Assembly: GCA_024195585.1 (NCBI GenBank)
Contig: SWBL01000624.1
Location: forward strand, 1-14,918
Direction of reading: 5' to 3'
DNA length: 14,918 nucleotides
Source of the DNA: Aureobasidium sp. EXF-3400
Lineage: Eukaryota > Ascomycota > Dothideomycetes > Dothideales > Saccotheciaceae
Below the pieces are notes generated by a model, which was not told the origin of the DNA, did not search any database, and saw only the letters and a program-made list of their open reading frames with translations. Numbering within the stretch: position 1 is the stretch's first letter; every line of letters starts with the position of its first letter. Shown here in pieces: positions 8,001-14,918 of the stretch. Both the position numbers and the translations under genes were made by a program.

Positions 8001-8815
8001 GCAGCAGGAACACCCTCGGAAGCAGCAGGGCTAGATCCGGGAGCACCGTAGGCGGGAACACCAGAAGAGGCAGCGGGAACGCCCTCAGATCCGGCGGGAA
8101 CGCCCTGAGAAGCGGCGGGGACACCCTCGGTAGCAGCAGGGGACGAGGGCATGGCAGCATCGGCGCTCGAAGCAGCCGAGGTGACAGTGGCTCTGTTGGT
8201 GATGGTCGAAGTAATGACGCTAGGGGCAGTCAAGACAGTGGTAGATCCAGCAGAGGTGACACTAGAAAATGTTAGTTAAGCTCATCAAATCAAGGATAAA
8301 GATGAAGCTCACGTTTCTCCTGCAGGACATGTGGTCACAGTCTCGGAGACGATGTCAGTCACGTAGACGACCTCGGGACCGGCAGAGCCCATAGTGGTAG
8401 TACCAGTGACGGCGGGGACATTGGCAGATGCAGCGGGGGTGGTAGCACCAGAGCCACCGGGAGCTGTGTTTGTAGGAGAGCCGTTGGAAGCGTCGACATC
8501 CGAAGACGAAGCTGCAGCCGAAGGCGAACCACCATAGTTACCACCCTGGTAAGCAGGAGCAGAAGAGGCAGCAGCGTCAGTCTGGACTGATGGGACCGCT
8601 GAACCAGCAGCAGTCGTAGTCATGTAGTGGGTGACGTGCTCTGTGATGGTGTGGGTGCGAGTCTGAGTAGACCATTGGGTGATGGTCTGAGTAGAAGTGC
8701 TGGCCTGGCCATTGGGAGCACAAGGGCAAGTGTTGGTATCACGCTTGTTGTTCCAAGGAGCGGCAGTGGACAGACCAAAGAAGGCCGCCAAGTGCATGTA
8801 AGTGCTGGGCTTCAT
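5042..8815 (-). CDS. Large secreted repeat-rich wall/mucin-like protein with Gly-rich tandem repeats and a helical C-terminal domain
   Basis: Exon 1 is 8815-8313, the 51-nt intron is 8312-8262 (GTGAGC...TAG, branch AACTAAC), and exon 2 is 8261-5042, giving 1,240 residues. The N-terminus MKPSTYMHLAAFFGLSTAAP is a signal peptide, followed by a KR at 24-25 that could be a Kex2 site. Then come: a Ser/Thr-rich part with an SETVTTCPAGETVTSAG motif typical of fungal wall adhesins; eleven GVPA units (about residues 206-340); a module with two Cys (SCAPEVTDCPA, about 421-458); four SDNLTDA-type units mixed with SSPSD repeats (about 495-705); a silk-like Gly/Ala/Ser/Leu region (about 713-1079); and a helical C-terminal domain (1080-1240) with Cys at 1114, 1183, 1199 and 1207. 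The last 18 residues are hydrophobic, but a clear GPI attachment site is not obvious. A surface, adhesive or wall-matrix role is inferred from architecture only. The spliced frame holds across the intron and all repeats. Confidence 0.88.
5697..5804 (-). repeat. Six tandem copies of an 18-bp unit
   Basis: On the + strand the unit reads gaaccaccgagaccagca, encoding GSAGLG on the coding strand. Copies begin at 5697, 5715, 5733, 5751, 5769 and 5787. The four inner copies are identical by eye, and the outer two differ at the same single base (caag instead of cgag). Confidence 0.95.
5807..6034 (-). repeat. Two tandem copies of a 114-bp (38-residue) higher-order unit
   Basis: Copies are 5807-5920 and 5921-6034 and differ at about nine positions by eye. 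Both encode NGSGEAGLKAGAG flanked by GSGSAGL-type units. This is a segmental duplication within the Gly-rich region, older than the 18-bp array because it has diverged. Confidence 0.85.
6660..7275 (-). repeat. Interspersed SDNLTDA / SSPSD repeat block of the wall-protein gene
   Basis: Three SDNLTDA units lie near 7255-7275, 7083-7105 and 6812-6835, and a diverged SDSIADA unit lies near 6662-6688. They are separated by Ser/Pro-rich spacers with YGSASG and DVPxYGA motifs. Within one spacer a 21-bp unit encoding SASSPSD repeats three times from about 7005. Spacing between the units is irregular (roughly 150-270 bp). Confidence 0.8.
7745..8145 (-). repeat. EGVPAAS heptapeptide repeats (21-bp units) of the wall-protein gene
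   Basis: Eleven GVPA units occur, mostly as EGVPAAS or EGVPAGS at 7-residue spacing, in two or three runs separated by short Ser/Pro linkers and a repeated AAMPSSPAAT segment. The region is probably extended and O-glycosylated, judging from Ser/Thr/Pro content. Confidence 0.85.
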
Positions 8816-9022
8816 CCTGAGAGAGAAGCGAAGCAGTCGCTTTGCTGTCGATTAGGGATAATGAGGGACTGAAACGATCGGATGGTAGATTGATGGTAAA
8901 AACAAAGAGCGAGGGTTTTGCTTCAGAGCACAGCTCTTGATTGGCAAAGGAACGAAAGACGAAAGACAAAAGACAAAACTGAACTGATCCAAAGAGTATT
9001 GAGGGCAGGCAAGACGAGATGC

Positions 9023-9028
9023 TTTATA
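9023..9028 (-). promoter_or_regulatory. TATA box of the wall-protein gene
   Basis: The leftward strand reads CTGTATAAAGC here, about 208 bases upstream of the ATG at 8815. It is followed by a pyrimidine-rich leader (TTTTGTCTTTTGTCTTTCG and similar), the usual look of a strongly expressed fungal promoter and 5' UTR. The transcription start is not determined, but a leader of about 170-180 nt would fit. Confidence 0.65.
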
Positions 9029-9049
9029 CAGAGGACGAAGACCATGTTG

Positions 9050-10645
9050 AATGCATCGACCAGAAAGAGTGGGTTAAACTGCTACAGGATTAGCAACAGA
9101 GCATCGATCATACCAGTATTTGATAAGATTAAGGATTTTGACATGTCTGCGGCAGCCGTGCTGACATGCCAGTCTGGATAAAGACGGAGGTCCATGCGAG
9201 ACATCTCGCACGAGTCGTACCTTCCTCGTAAAGCGGGAGGGCGCTGAGTTGCTAGAGGTGGGAAGTCTCGTGATGGTCAAACTGAAAAGAGATGGATTCA
9301 CAAATTAGCTTGTCTCAAAGCAGAACCTCGCAGCAGGCGTGGCAAGAAGAGGTATGGTGATCGACAGTCTCGAGTCCACTCTCTAGCCTTGTACAGATGA
9401 AACTGGCCTACTACTCCACAAACCCCAACTCTCAGAAGACGACGGCTTCTTCAGTACAACGTTGAAAAGCTCGGTCAGGTTCATGCTTGGTCGTTGGATT
9501 ACAACGAGATTGCATTCATGAACGTATGCGGAAAGTGCTCGTCAGAGCTGGGCATGGAAGCTGCGATAGCAACGAAGCATTCGAAGAGTTCGGAAGCTGC
9601 GAACAAGACCCCTGCAGACCGCAACAATACGGCTTGCCACTGAGTTCTGCAAAGACTTGACAGCTCAAAACTCAGGCAACCACGGAAGGCACGGGAGTGT
9701 AGGAAGAATGGCGTGGATGGTTAATTGGGTGGATGAAGTCTGTGCTTGAGGCGGTGTTGAAACTTGTGCCTATTTCTGGTTAGGTCGTCTGCTGGCAGAG
9801 ATTTGCCAATACACAGAGCGAGATTGAATTCCTAGAACCAGCACGGCCCTGTGAGACTTTTAATCTTGCCTCAATGCGTGCTAATGAGAAAGCGAGAGGA
9901 CTGATAGCAAGTGTGTGGAAGTTGGAGTCGACTCGTGATGTTGTGACATGCAGAGGAAGAAGATACATGATCGACAGGGCAGTGTCGGAGAGTCGCGGGC
10001 CGAGGCCAGATTGGAAGCCGACAAGCCGCGAAGCTTGGCCAAAAATCCGGCTCAAACTGCCCTGTGCCTGGAAAAGGACATTTTCTGAAACAACCTCTCC
10101 CAAGAAGACTGCGTTTCAGCCTTGAAGCACCATCGGCTTTCGAATCAACAGCCCAAACCCTCCTTTTCTTTGCGAGGAGCTTCTTTAGGTCACCGACCTG
10201 ACGCCATACGATCGACCAGCGCTGTTCCCACCGAGACGGAAGCTTCGAAATGAGATTACGGTGTACGAGTACGCAGATGAGAGTGCCTATCTCGCAATCA
10301 TACAATAGGAGAAAAGATCTTCAATATTGGACCACGCCAGTGCATGCTATGATTCTGCGCAAAGACGCGGCAATTACTTCCTTCAAGTCGGCTCCGCCAA
10401 TTCGAAAGGCTGGATCAATGCTCAGCTTTTCGTTGCTGCAATTCTCGCACTTGGATTGTTTCTCCATCGTGACAGTTTTTCTCAACTCACCACAAGTGAG
10501 CCATATCGTGGCTGCAGATCTTGTCACACATTGCCTTCTAAACATGGTTGGCCTCTTCAACTGTGCGTCAGATGCATCCAACTTCGTCATGTTCTCGACG
10601 TCTAGTGTTGTGAATGCCATACATGAGTGTTTCTTTGCTGAGAGC
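9050..10645. other. About 1.6 kb with no convincing gene; upstream region of the wall-protein gene
   Basis: No open frame here has a recognisable domain. Frames of 107-165 residues near 9780-10305 and 10250-10747 overlap each other on opposite strands and have gene-unlike composition. A 99-residue leftward frame with ATG at 10620 and stop at 10321 (contains CENC) looks slightly more protein-like, but it follows the NADH dehydrogenase stop by 26 bases and may simply be its 3' UTR. The size fits a long regulatory region for the wall-protein gene; this is inference. Confidence 0.45.
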
Positions 10646-11908
10646 TCACTTTCTAGCGATATCACGGCCACCCAGCCAAACAAACATCCAGCTAATCGAG
10701 ATCATTATCTTCCTTCTCCAGCTCCTTGTCCACGACAGACTGCCTGATCGCCATGCCAGCCACGCGCCCTCGCCAGTCCAGTCCTGTTTACCGCCAATCA
10801 CACCGTCATGCTTGCCTAGGTAGGCCAAGTGTACCTTCTGCTTGTACTCAAACGGCTGTGCTGCAGCACCCGCAGCCTCGTTGTTGAGCTCACGTGTGAG
10901 ATACTCGCCTTTCTGCAAGGCCGCTTCAGCCAGTGTCGGAAGGCTGTAACCCTCAATGTCGGCTGCGTCACCCATCGCGTATGTGCCGTCGATTGGAGTA
11001 CCATCAGGCCGCAAGACACGCAGATATTTGTCTGTCAAGATACGAGGCATGCCTTTCTCTGTCTTCTTGACGTCCAAAGTGTCGAGGAGAGGGTTCGCTT
11101 TGTTACCCGTGGCCCAGATGAGCATACCGTACGGCAACCTGCCGTCTTCCTTGGTGTAAATGGCGTCCTGCTCTACCTTCTCAATGTGAGAGCTGGTCTT
11201 GAGCTCGACCTTCTTCTCATGCAAAGACTTGGTTGCATAATCGCCAAGCTTCGCATCAAAAGTCGACAAGATAGTAGGTGCGACATCATGGATGACAATG
11301 GAAAGCTTGCCATCGAGGTGAGGGTACAGGAATCTCATGTCCTCATACCAGAGATCGTATAGCTCTGCTGTGGCTTCGATACCAATGGCTCCTCCACCAA
11401 CGACACGGATAGTAAGAATGTCTCTCTGCTGTTGTTCTGTAACGCCAGGTAACGAAGCTGCATCAAGAATCTCCAGTATTCTCTGCTGAATCAGACGAGC
11501 ATCATTTGTGGTTCTCAGAAACAATGCATGTTCCAGAGCCCCAGGCGTGCCGAAGGTTTGGATAGCACAGCCAGGTGCGATCACGATCTTGTCATAGGAG
11601 ACATCGTAGTCTTTGTCTTTCCAAAACTCTGATACTGATGGCTTGCACTTGATCATGCGCTTTTCCAGGTCGATGTGCTCGGCGATTGCCTTGTAGTACT
11701 CAACATTTGGTCTGCTGCGTCGGCGGACAGGTTCTTCAGCAAGTCGAAAGTTGAAAAGACCACAGGCTGCACTTGCAAGCAGTGGAGTGTATTGAATGGT
11801 TCGAACAGGTGATATGACCTTGACGTTGTATTTTGCGACGTTCAGTTGTTGCGATAAAACGAAGCCAGCCCATCCGCTTCCGATGACGGCTACTGTAGGT
11901 TTTGACAT
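10646..11908 (-). CDS. Type II NADH dehydrogenase-like FAD/NAD(P)-binding oxidoreductase
   Basis: A single-exon protein of 420 residues with ATG at 11908-11906. It has the two-dinucleotide-fold layout of the pyridine nucleotide-disulphide oxidoreductase superfamily. The FAD-binding GSGWAG motif is at 10-15, the NAD(P)H-binding VVGGGAIGIE at 169-178, an ATG-type motif (WATG) at 265-268, and a second FAD contact YAMGDAADIEG at 310-320. TPLLASAACG (41-50), followed by an EEPVRR segment, closely resembles the NDH-2 signature near the quinone/FAD site. NDH-2 enzymes pass electrons from NADH to ubiquinone without pumping protons. The C-terminal part (WRSGSLSWTRSWRRK, then a hydrophobic stretch ending GGRDIARK) looks like the membrane-surface anchor of the family. 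The protein is shorter than yeast Ndi1/Nde1 and has no mitochondrial leader, since the FAD motif begins at residue 10. Location is therefore unclear; an AIF/AMID-type oxidoreductase is the main alternative. Confidence 0.85.
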   Translation of the reverse strand: MSKPTVAVIGSGWAGFVLSQQLNVAKYNVKVISPVRTIQYTPLLASAACGLFNFRLAEEPVRRRSRPNVEYYKAIAEHIDLEKRMIKCKPSVSEFWKDKDYDVSYDKIVIAPGCAIQTFGTPGALEHALFLRTTNDARLIQQRILEILDAASLPGVTEQQQRDILTIRVVGGGAIGIEATAELYDLWYEDMRFLYPHLDGKLSIVIHDVAPTILSTFDAKLGDYATKSLHEKKVELKTSSHIEKVEQDAIYTKEDGRLPYGMLIWATGNKANPLLDTLDVKKTEKGMPRILTDKYLRVLRPDGTPIDGTYAMGDAADIEGYSLPTLAEAALQKGEYLTRELNNEAAGAAAQPFEYKQKVHLAYLGKHDGVIGGKQDWTGEGAWLAWRSGSLSWTRSWRRKIMISISWMFVWLGGRDIARK

Positions 11909-12524
11909 GGTGAAGATGGTCAATCAAGGAGATTTATTGTTATTGATTTTGGGTATTGGATCAGCTCAGGTTTTGTATCTGAACTGTGTGGTCGTAATCG
12001 TATATTAACTGATGTCACTATTGTTGATTCTTGGATACCCTTGTCTTTGCCGAGATAAGTCAGATCTATCGCCGATGGGATTCACGTTCGCCCACGTAAC
12101 TAACACGACGATTGATTTACAAAGCAACATGTTTTCGGTGAGAGCGATGCGTACCCGGAGTGGCCGAGTGGGTATTGGTAGAACAGATCGCACCAAACGG
12201 ACTGTGCCGGTCCCTGTGATATCAGAATCGCAAACATCAAAGGTTGATAGATACAGGGCCCGTTATCCGCCGATTCGTCGACAAAAGTGCTTCAAGCATC
12301 GGAATATTGTCCTGTTCGACGATCATTGAACTTTGGGTCACGCCGCGTGTTTGTTTGTAAGCAAGAATTATCGAGATACACTCGATATTCTGACGCTGAT
12401 TTCGTAGGGTCATTATGTTCTGACGAGCTGCTTGATTCCCGGACTGTCACTCAGTTCGGACCATGACTTTCAATGACTTTACTGCCTGGCCAGTCAAGAC
12501 GACAGATACGACTAAGACACAGCA
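11909..12524. other. Intergenic stretch upstream of the NADH dehydrogenase-like gene
   Basis: No gene is supported. The leftward strand has a TAATATA element near 12001-12007, about 95 bases upstream of the ATG, which could serve as a TATA element. A tRNA A-box-like string near 12160 has no matching remainder of a tRNA. Confidence 0.4.
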
Positions 12525-12676
12525 AGATAATTTACATGACTGACATCGTCTTTGAGACTCTGACTATACGTCCTGCACGACATATAATTTGGCAGGGTCA
12601 CCCTACCACTATCTTAAGACTGCTCCTAGCGTCCTTACTTCGACCATCACCAACGGAGCTACTTTTACCTCGGCCT
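12525..12676 (+). pseudogene. Decayed fragment related to the wall-protein gene (inverted relative to it)
   Basis: The + strand here matches the coding strand of the leftward wall-protein gene around its intron. Bases 12532-12577 read YMTDIVFETLTIRPA against the gene's YVTDIVSETVTTCPA. Bases 12619-12675 read TAPSVLTSTITNGATFTSA against TAPSVITSTITNRATVTSA, with only six mismatches by eye over a 51-base core. The two blocks are in different frames: the DNA between CCTGCA and the AGS codons is 14 nt, against 18 nt in the spliced gene. A compensated +4/+2 insertion pair scrambles the residues just before TAPSV. The gene's 51-nt intron is absent. The Cys of TTCPAG has become Arg, and the second frame meets TAG soon after the match. 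No signal peptide or repeats are found nearby, so this is a non-functional remnant of about 150 bases. Confidence 0.85.
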
Positions 12677-13273
12677 TGGGCCAACTACTGTGTATAAGGA
12701 TTTAGCTTGTCAGGTACCTGGATGATATTCGTGATACATTTATGCCACGCGCCGTGGCCTTGAAAAGCGATAGCTCTTAGGCTTTTTCCCTTCTCGTTGT
12801 GGAAGACGGAGTGACGTGCAGTATCAGCTAACGAAACCATACCAATGGGATGAGTCTTAAATGGCAGTGAGTAGACTACAAATCACTATCGCCCTTGCTA
12901 AGAAAGACATAGGTACAAGCGTACCTAGCTCGCGCTCCTCGCTGCGCAAATGGCCCAAGAATTAACATTTTCTTCGAGAGCACTCGGAGTACTGACAACT
13001 TGACCGCCCTAGACGCCCTGTTCTCTGAAAAACGACTCTCCTTCCTTCTAGCCATTTTGATGTTTTTGCTTCGGATTTCCAATTGGGGCGAGGTATATCT
13101 ATTGCGCCGAACCCGAGGGCCAAATCATTAAGGCCGCTTAAGTCCATTGATGACGAAGTAGGAGACCCCACCTGTGAAAGATCACGACATATCGCGAATC
13201 ATTCAAGTACAGACTTGCTAGAGCTCTGGACATCATACCAAAAGATCCAAACCCGAAAAGACGCACAGCAATC
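12677..13273. other. Intergenic stretch and promoter side of the glutathione transferase gene
   Basis: No gene is seen. It contains two small perfect inverted repeats: GCCACG/CGTGGC at 12744-12758 and TAGGTAC/GTACCTA at 12910-12927. A TATATCT element at 13094-13100, about 175 bases upstream of the ATG at 13274, is a reasonable TATA candidate for the downstream gene. Confidence 0.45.
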
Positions 13274-14102
13274 ATGGCCAGCTACACCAACGGCGAGAGC
13301 AACAACGGCGAGACCAAGGGCATTCAGCCTAAGATCACTCTCTACACCAACCACCTTTGTCCTTTCGCCCACCGTGCCCACATCACCCTCGAAGAGCTGG
13401 GCCTAGACTTTGAAGAGGTCATTATCGACCTGGACAAGCCTCGCGAGCAGTGGTACCTCGACATCAACCCTCGCGGCCTTGTACCCTCAATCAAGTACAC
13501 CGTGCCTGGCCTCTATGATGAGGAGATCATCACCGAGTCGGGCATTGTCGCCCAGTTCCTCGCAGACGCCCGTCCTTCGCATTTGCTTCCTGGCAGCTTG
13601 CACGACCCATTCGCCCCACTGTTCCGAGCTAGATTGGCTTTCTTCGTCGACACATGGAACACAAAGGTTCAAGGCAACCTGTACCCTATGATGAAGGCCG
13701 ATGGCGAGGAGAAAGAGAAGCTCGCCAAGGAGACTGTTGCTGCTATCGAGAAGGAGATTGAGCCTCTGCTTGCAAATGCTGCTCCCTTCTTTGGCGGCAA
13801 GGACAAGCCCACACTTGCTGAGGTATGCTGCGTCTAGCATAGACATTCAGCGGGCATGATACTGACCGAAGACACAAATACAGGCCATCATTGCACCTTT
13901 CCTGATCCGCTTCTTTGCTTTCTCCAAGGAAGGCAACCTTCTTCCATCGTCGCTCAAGAAGTCGATCGAGGCTCTGCCCAACACTGGCAAGTGGGCCAAG
14001 GCTGTCGTTCAGATTCCCAGTGCTCTGACTATCTGGAACGAGGAGGAGGTCGTCAAGAGAACATCAGCTCGTGTGGCCAAGATGAAGGAGGCTGCTAAGT
14101 AA
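13274..14102 (+). CDS. Glutathione S-transferase, Omega-like, two exons
   Basis: Exon 1 is 13274-13822, the 61-nt intron is 13823-13883 (GTATGC...CAG, with TACTGAC near 13859 as branch, phase 0), and exon 2 is 13884-14102, giving 255 residues. The ATG has A at -3 and G at +4. The thioredoxin-fold N-terminal domain (about 21-98) carries CPFAHR at 29-34. The Cys, rather than Tyr or Ser, at the catalytic position suits Omega-type enzymes that act as thiol transferases or dehydroascorbate reductases. The cis-Pro motif VPSI is at 70-73 and the glutathione gamma-Glu-binding ES pair at 88-89. The helical C-terminal domain follows, with the intron inside it, and ends in a basic helix (VVKRTSARVAKMKEAAK). 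No targeting signal is seen, so it is probably cytosolic. The physiological substrate cannot be told from the sequence. The class is inferred from the Cys motif; membership in the GST superfamily is secure. Confidence 0.93.
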
Positions 14103-14823
14103 GCCGCTTGCTCTGGGTTGGCGTCGGAAGAGGAGACTAAAAGAAGCAGACTATAGCATGCATAACGTGGAACGACTACCCATGTAGTAACGGCAGAATA
14201 TATAAGTTTCGATTTTCATCTCGAACAACCAGGTCTCTCAAGACCAGTGACTTTCTTATCTGCGACAAGATGATTGAGGCAATTAGAGGCATGGGATGGG
14301 CTCGACCTTTGCTATGTGCATCGTTCGGCCAAGAACACAATTCGTAATCTCTGGTAAACTATCCATCGCCTTCAGTCGCGTACTCTTATTTGGAGCCTTT
14401 GGGAACAAGCGAGCCATGCATCAGAGCTGGGCTCGGCACCTGCAAGGCTGAACTAGATTATGCAAGCTATGAAACATTCATGTCCAAAAGTGATGAAGTC
14501 TTTTGCTCAACACAGTTGACAAGCATGACTACAGCAACCTTCACATTTACCATTTGTTCTATCAGACGAGCATTCAACAAAGTCAAAGGGTCCGGACCGC
14601 TCGAGTGGTTCGGTTGGTGGCGGCTTGGCGTTGCGCCAAGAATCGCGCGCACAGCACATTTTGCAAAATCATCTCCAGCCAGGCTTGCTTGAAGATTTCC
14701 TCTCCTCGTGCGACTTACTAACGACCCAGCTTTCCCAATACCGCAACAGTACGTCTCGTCTCTGCATCACACGATTGATTGCATTCGCCTGGAAAGAGTC
14801 ACAATCGCTGACAGTTGCAAAAG
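14103..14823. other. 3' flank of the glutathione transferase gene and promoter/5' UTR region of the eL15 gene
   Basis: No protein gene is seen. There is an inverted repeat GGTCT/AGACC at 14232-14245. Closer to the eL15 start are a 10-bp palindrome GGTCCGGACC (14589-14598) and a 7-bp-arm hairpin CTTGGCG-TTG-CGCCAAG (14624-14640), which may be factor-binding sites. An exact TACTAAC (14716-14722) followed by CAACAG ending at 14749 looks like the 3' end of an intron in the 5' UTR, but no convincing donor was found. Confidence 0.45.
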
Positions 14824-14918
14824 ATGGGTGCCCTCAAATACGTCGAAGAGCTCCAGAAGAAGAAGCAGTCTGATGTCCTGCGCTTCCTTCTCCGTGTTCG
14901 CTGCTGGGAGGTACGCGC
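14824..14918 (+). CDS. RPL15: 60S ribosomal protein eL15 (L15), first coding exon only
   Basis: The ATG at 14824 opens 29 codons that begin [20 protein letters not shown] and end RVRCWE, the near-invariant N-terminus of eukaryotic eL15, a structural protein of the large ribosomal subunit. GTACGC at 14911 follows directly and serves as a 5' splice donor, so the coding exon is 14824-14910 (phase 0) and the last 8 bases are intron. The rest of the roughly 200-residue protein lies beyond the window. The choice of start is fixed by the match to the family from residue 1. Confidence 0.95.
   Translation, partial: MGALKYVEELQKKKQSDVLRFLLRVRCWEVR

Noticed and set aside
9780..10305. Overlapping leftward frames of 107 and 144 residues
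   Set aside because: They are rich in Arg, Cys, Trp and His with no domain, and they overlap each other in different frames.
10321..10620. 99-residue leftward frame with a CENC motif
   Set aside because: It begins 26 bases after the NADH dehydrogenase-like stop on the same strand and is better read as 3' UTR. A single CxxC is not enough, and no family was recognised.
11909..11923. Upstream extension of the NADH dehydrogenase-like protein from a TTG codon
   Set aside because: The first in-frame ATG at 11908 fits the family start, and fungal nuclear genes rarely start at TTG.
12155..12182. tRNA-like A-box string (TGGCCGAGTGG)
   Set aside because: No acceptor, anticodon or T arm can be paired downstream and no B box is present. 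It could be a chance match.

Overview
The window is nuclear DNA of a filamentous ascomycete (Pezizomycotina). The support is short spliceosomal introns of about 50-90 nt with GT...AG ends and CTAAC/CTAAT-like branch sites, gene spacing of a few hundred to about 1,600 bases on both strands, a tRNA-Leu with a short anticodon-loop intron, and proteins that match ascomycete families as I know them (Nop58, an Arp10/Arp11-type actin-related protein, eL15). A dothideomycete or a near relative is my guess; the sequence alone does not fix the genus.

Layout from left to right. (1) The 5' part of NOP58 (box C/D snoRNP core protein) runs leftward off the window edge. Its start lies 321 bp from the start of a rightward Arp10/Arp11-like gene, so the two share a divergent promoter. 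(2) A rightward two-exon gene encodes a small, probably mitochondrial protein of unknown function. Its CxxC-X21-CxxC zinc-ribbon-like motif is completed only after splicing. (3) A roughly 960-base stretch holds one weak leftward small-gene candidate and then an intron-containing tRNA-Leu(AAG). (4) A leftward 1,240-residue secreted wall/mucin-like protein occupies 5042-8815. It has one intron and is built from several layers of repeats, ending in a helical cysteine-bearing C-terminal domain. (5) About 1.6 kb without a convincing gene follows, then a leftward type II NADH dehydrogenase-like flavoprotein. (6) A 1.3 kb intergenic region carries a decayed, inverted fragment of a gene related to the mucin-like gene. 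(7) A rightward two-exon Omega-like glutathione transferase follows. (8) The first coding exon of ribosomal protein eL15 runs off the right edge.

There is no operon logic and no biosynthetic cluster. Most genes are housekeeping (ribosome biogenesis, dynactin, respiration, detoxification, translation). The unusual parts are the wall-protein gene, with its still-homogeneous tandem repeats, and its broken relative near 12.6 kb, which together suggest a rapidly evolving surface-protein family. I see no CRISPR array, intact transposon or prokaryote-type mobile system.
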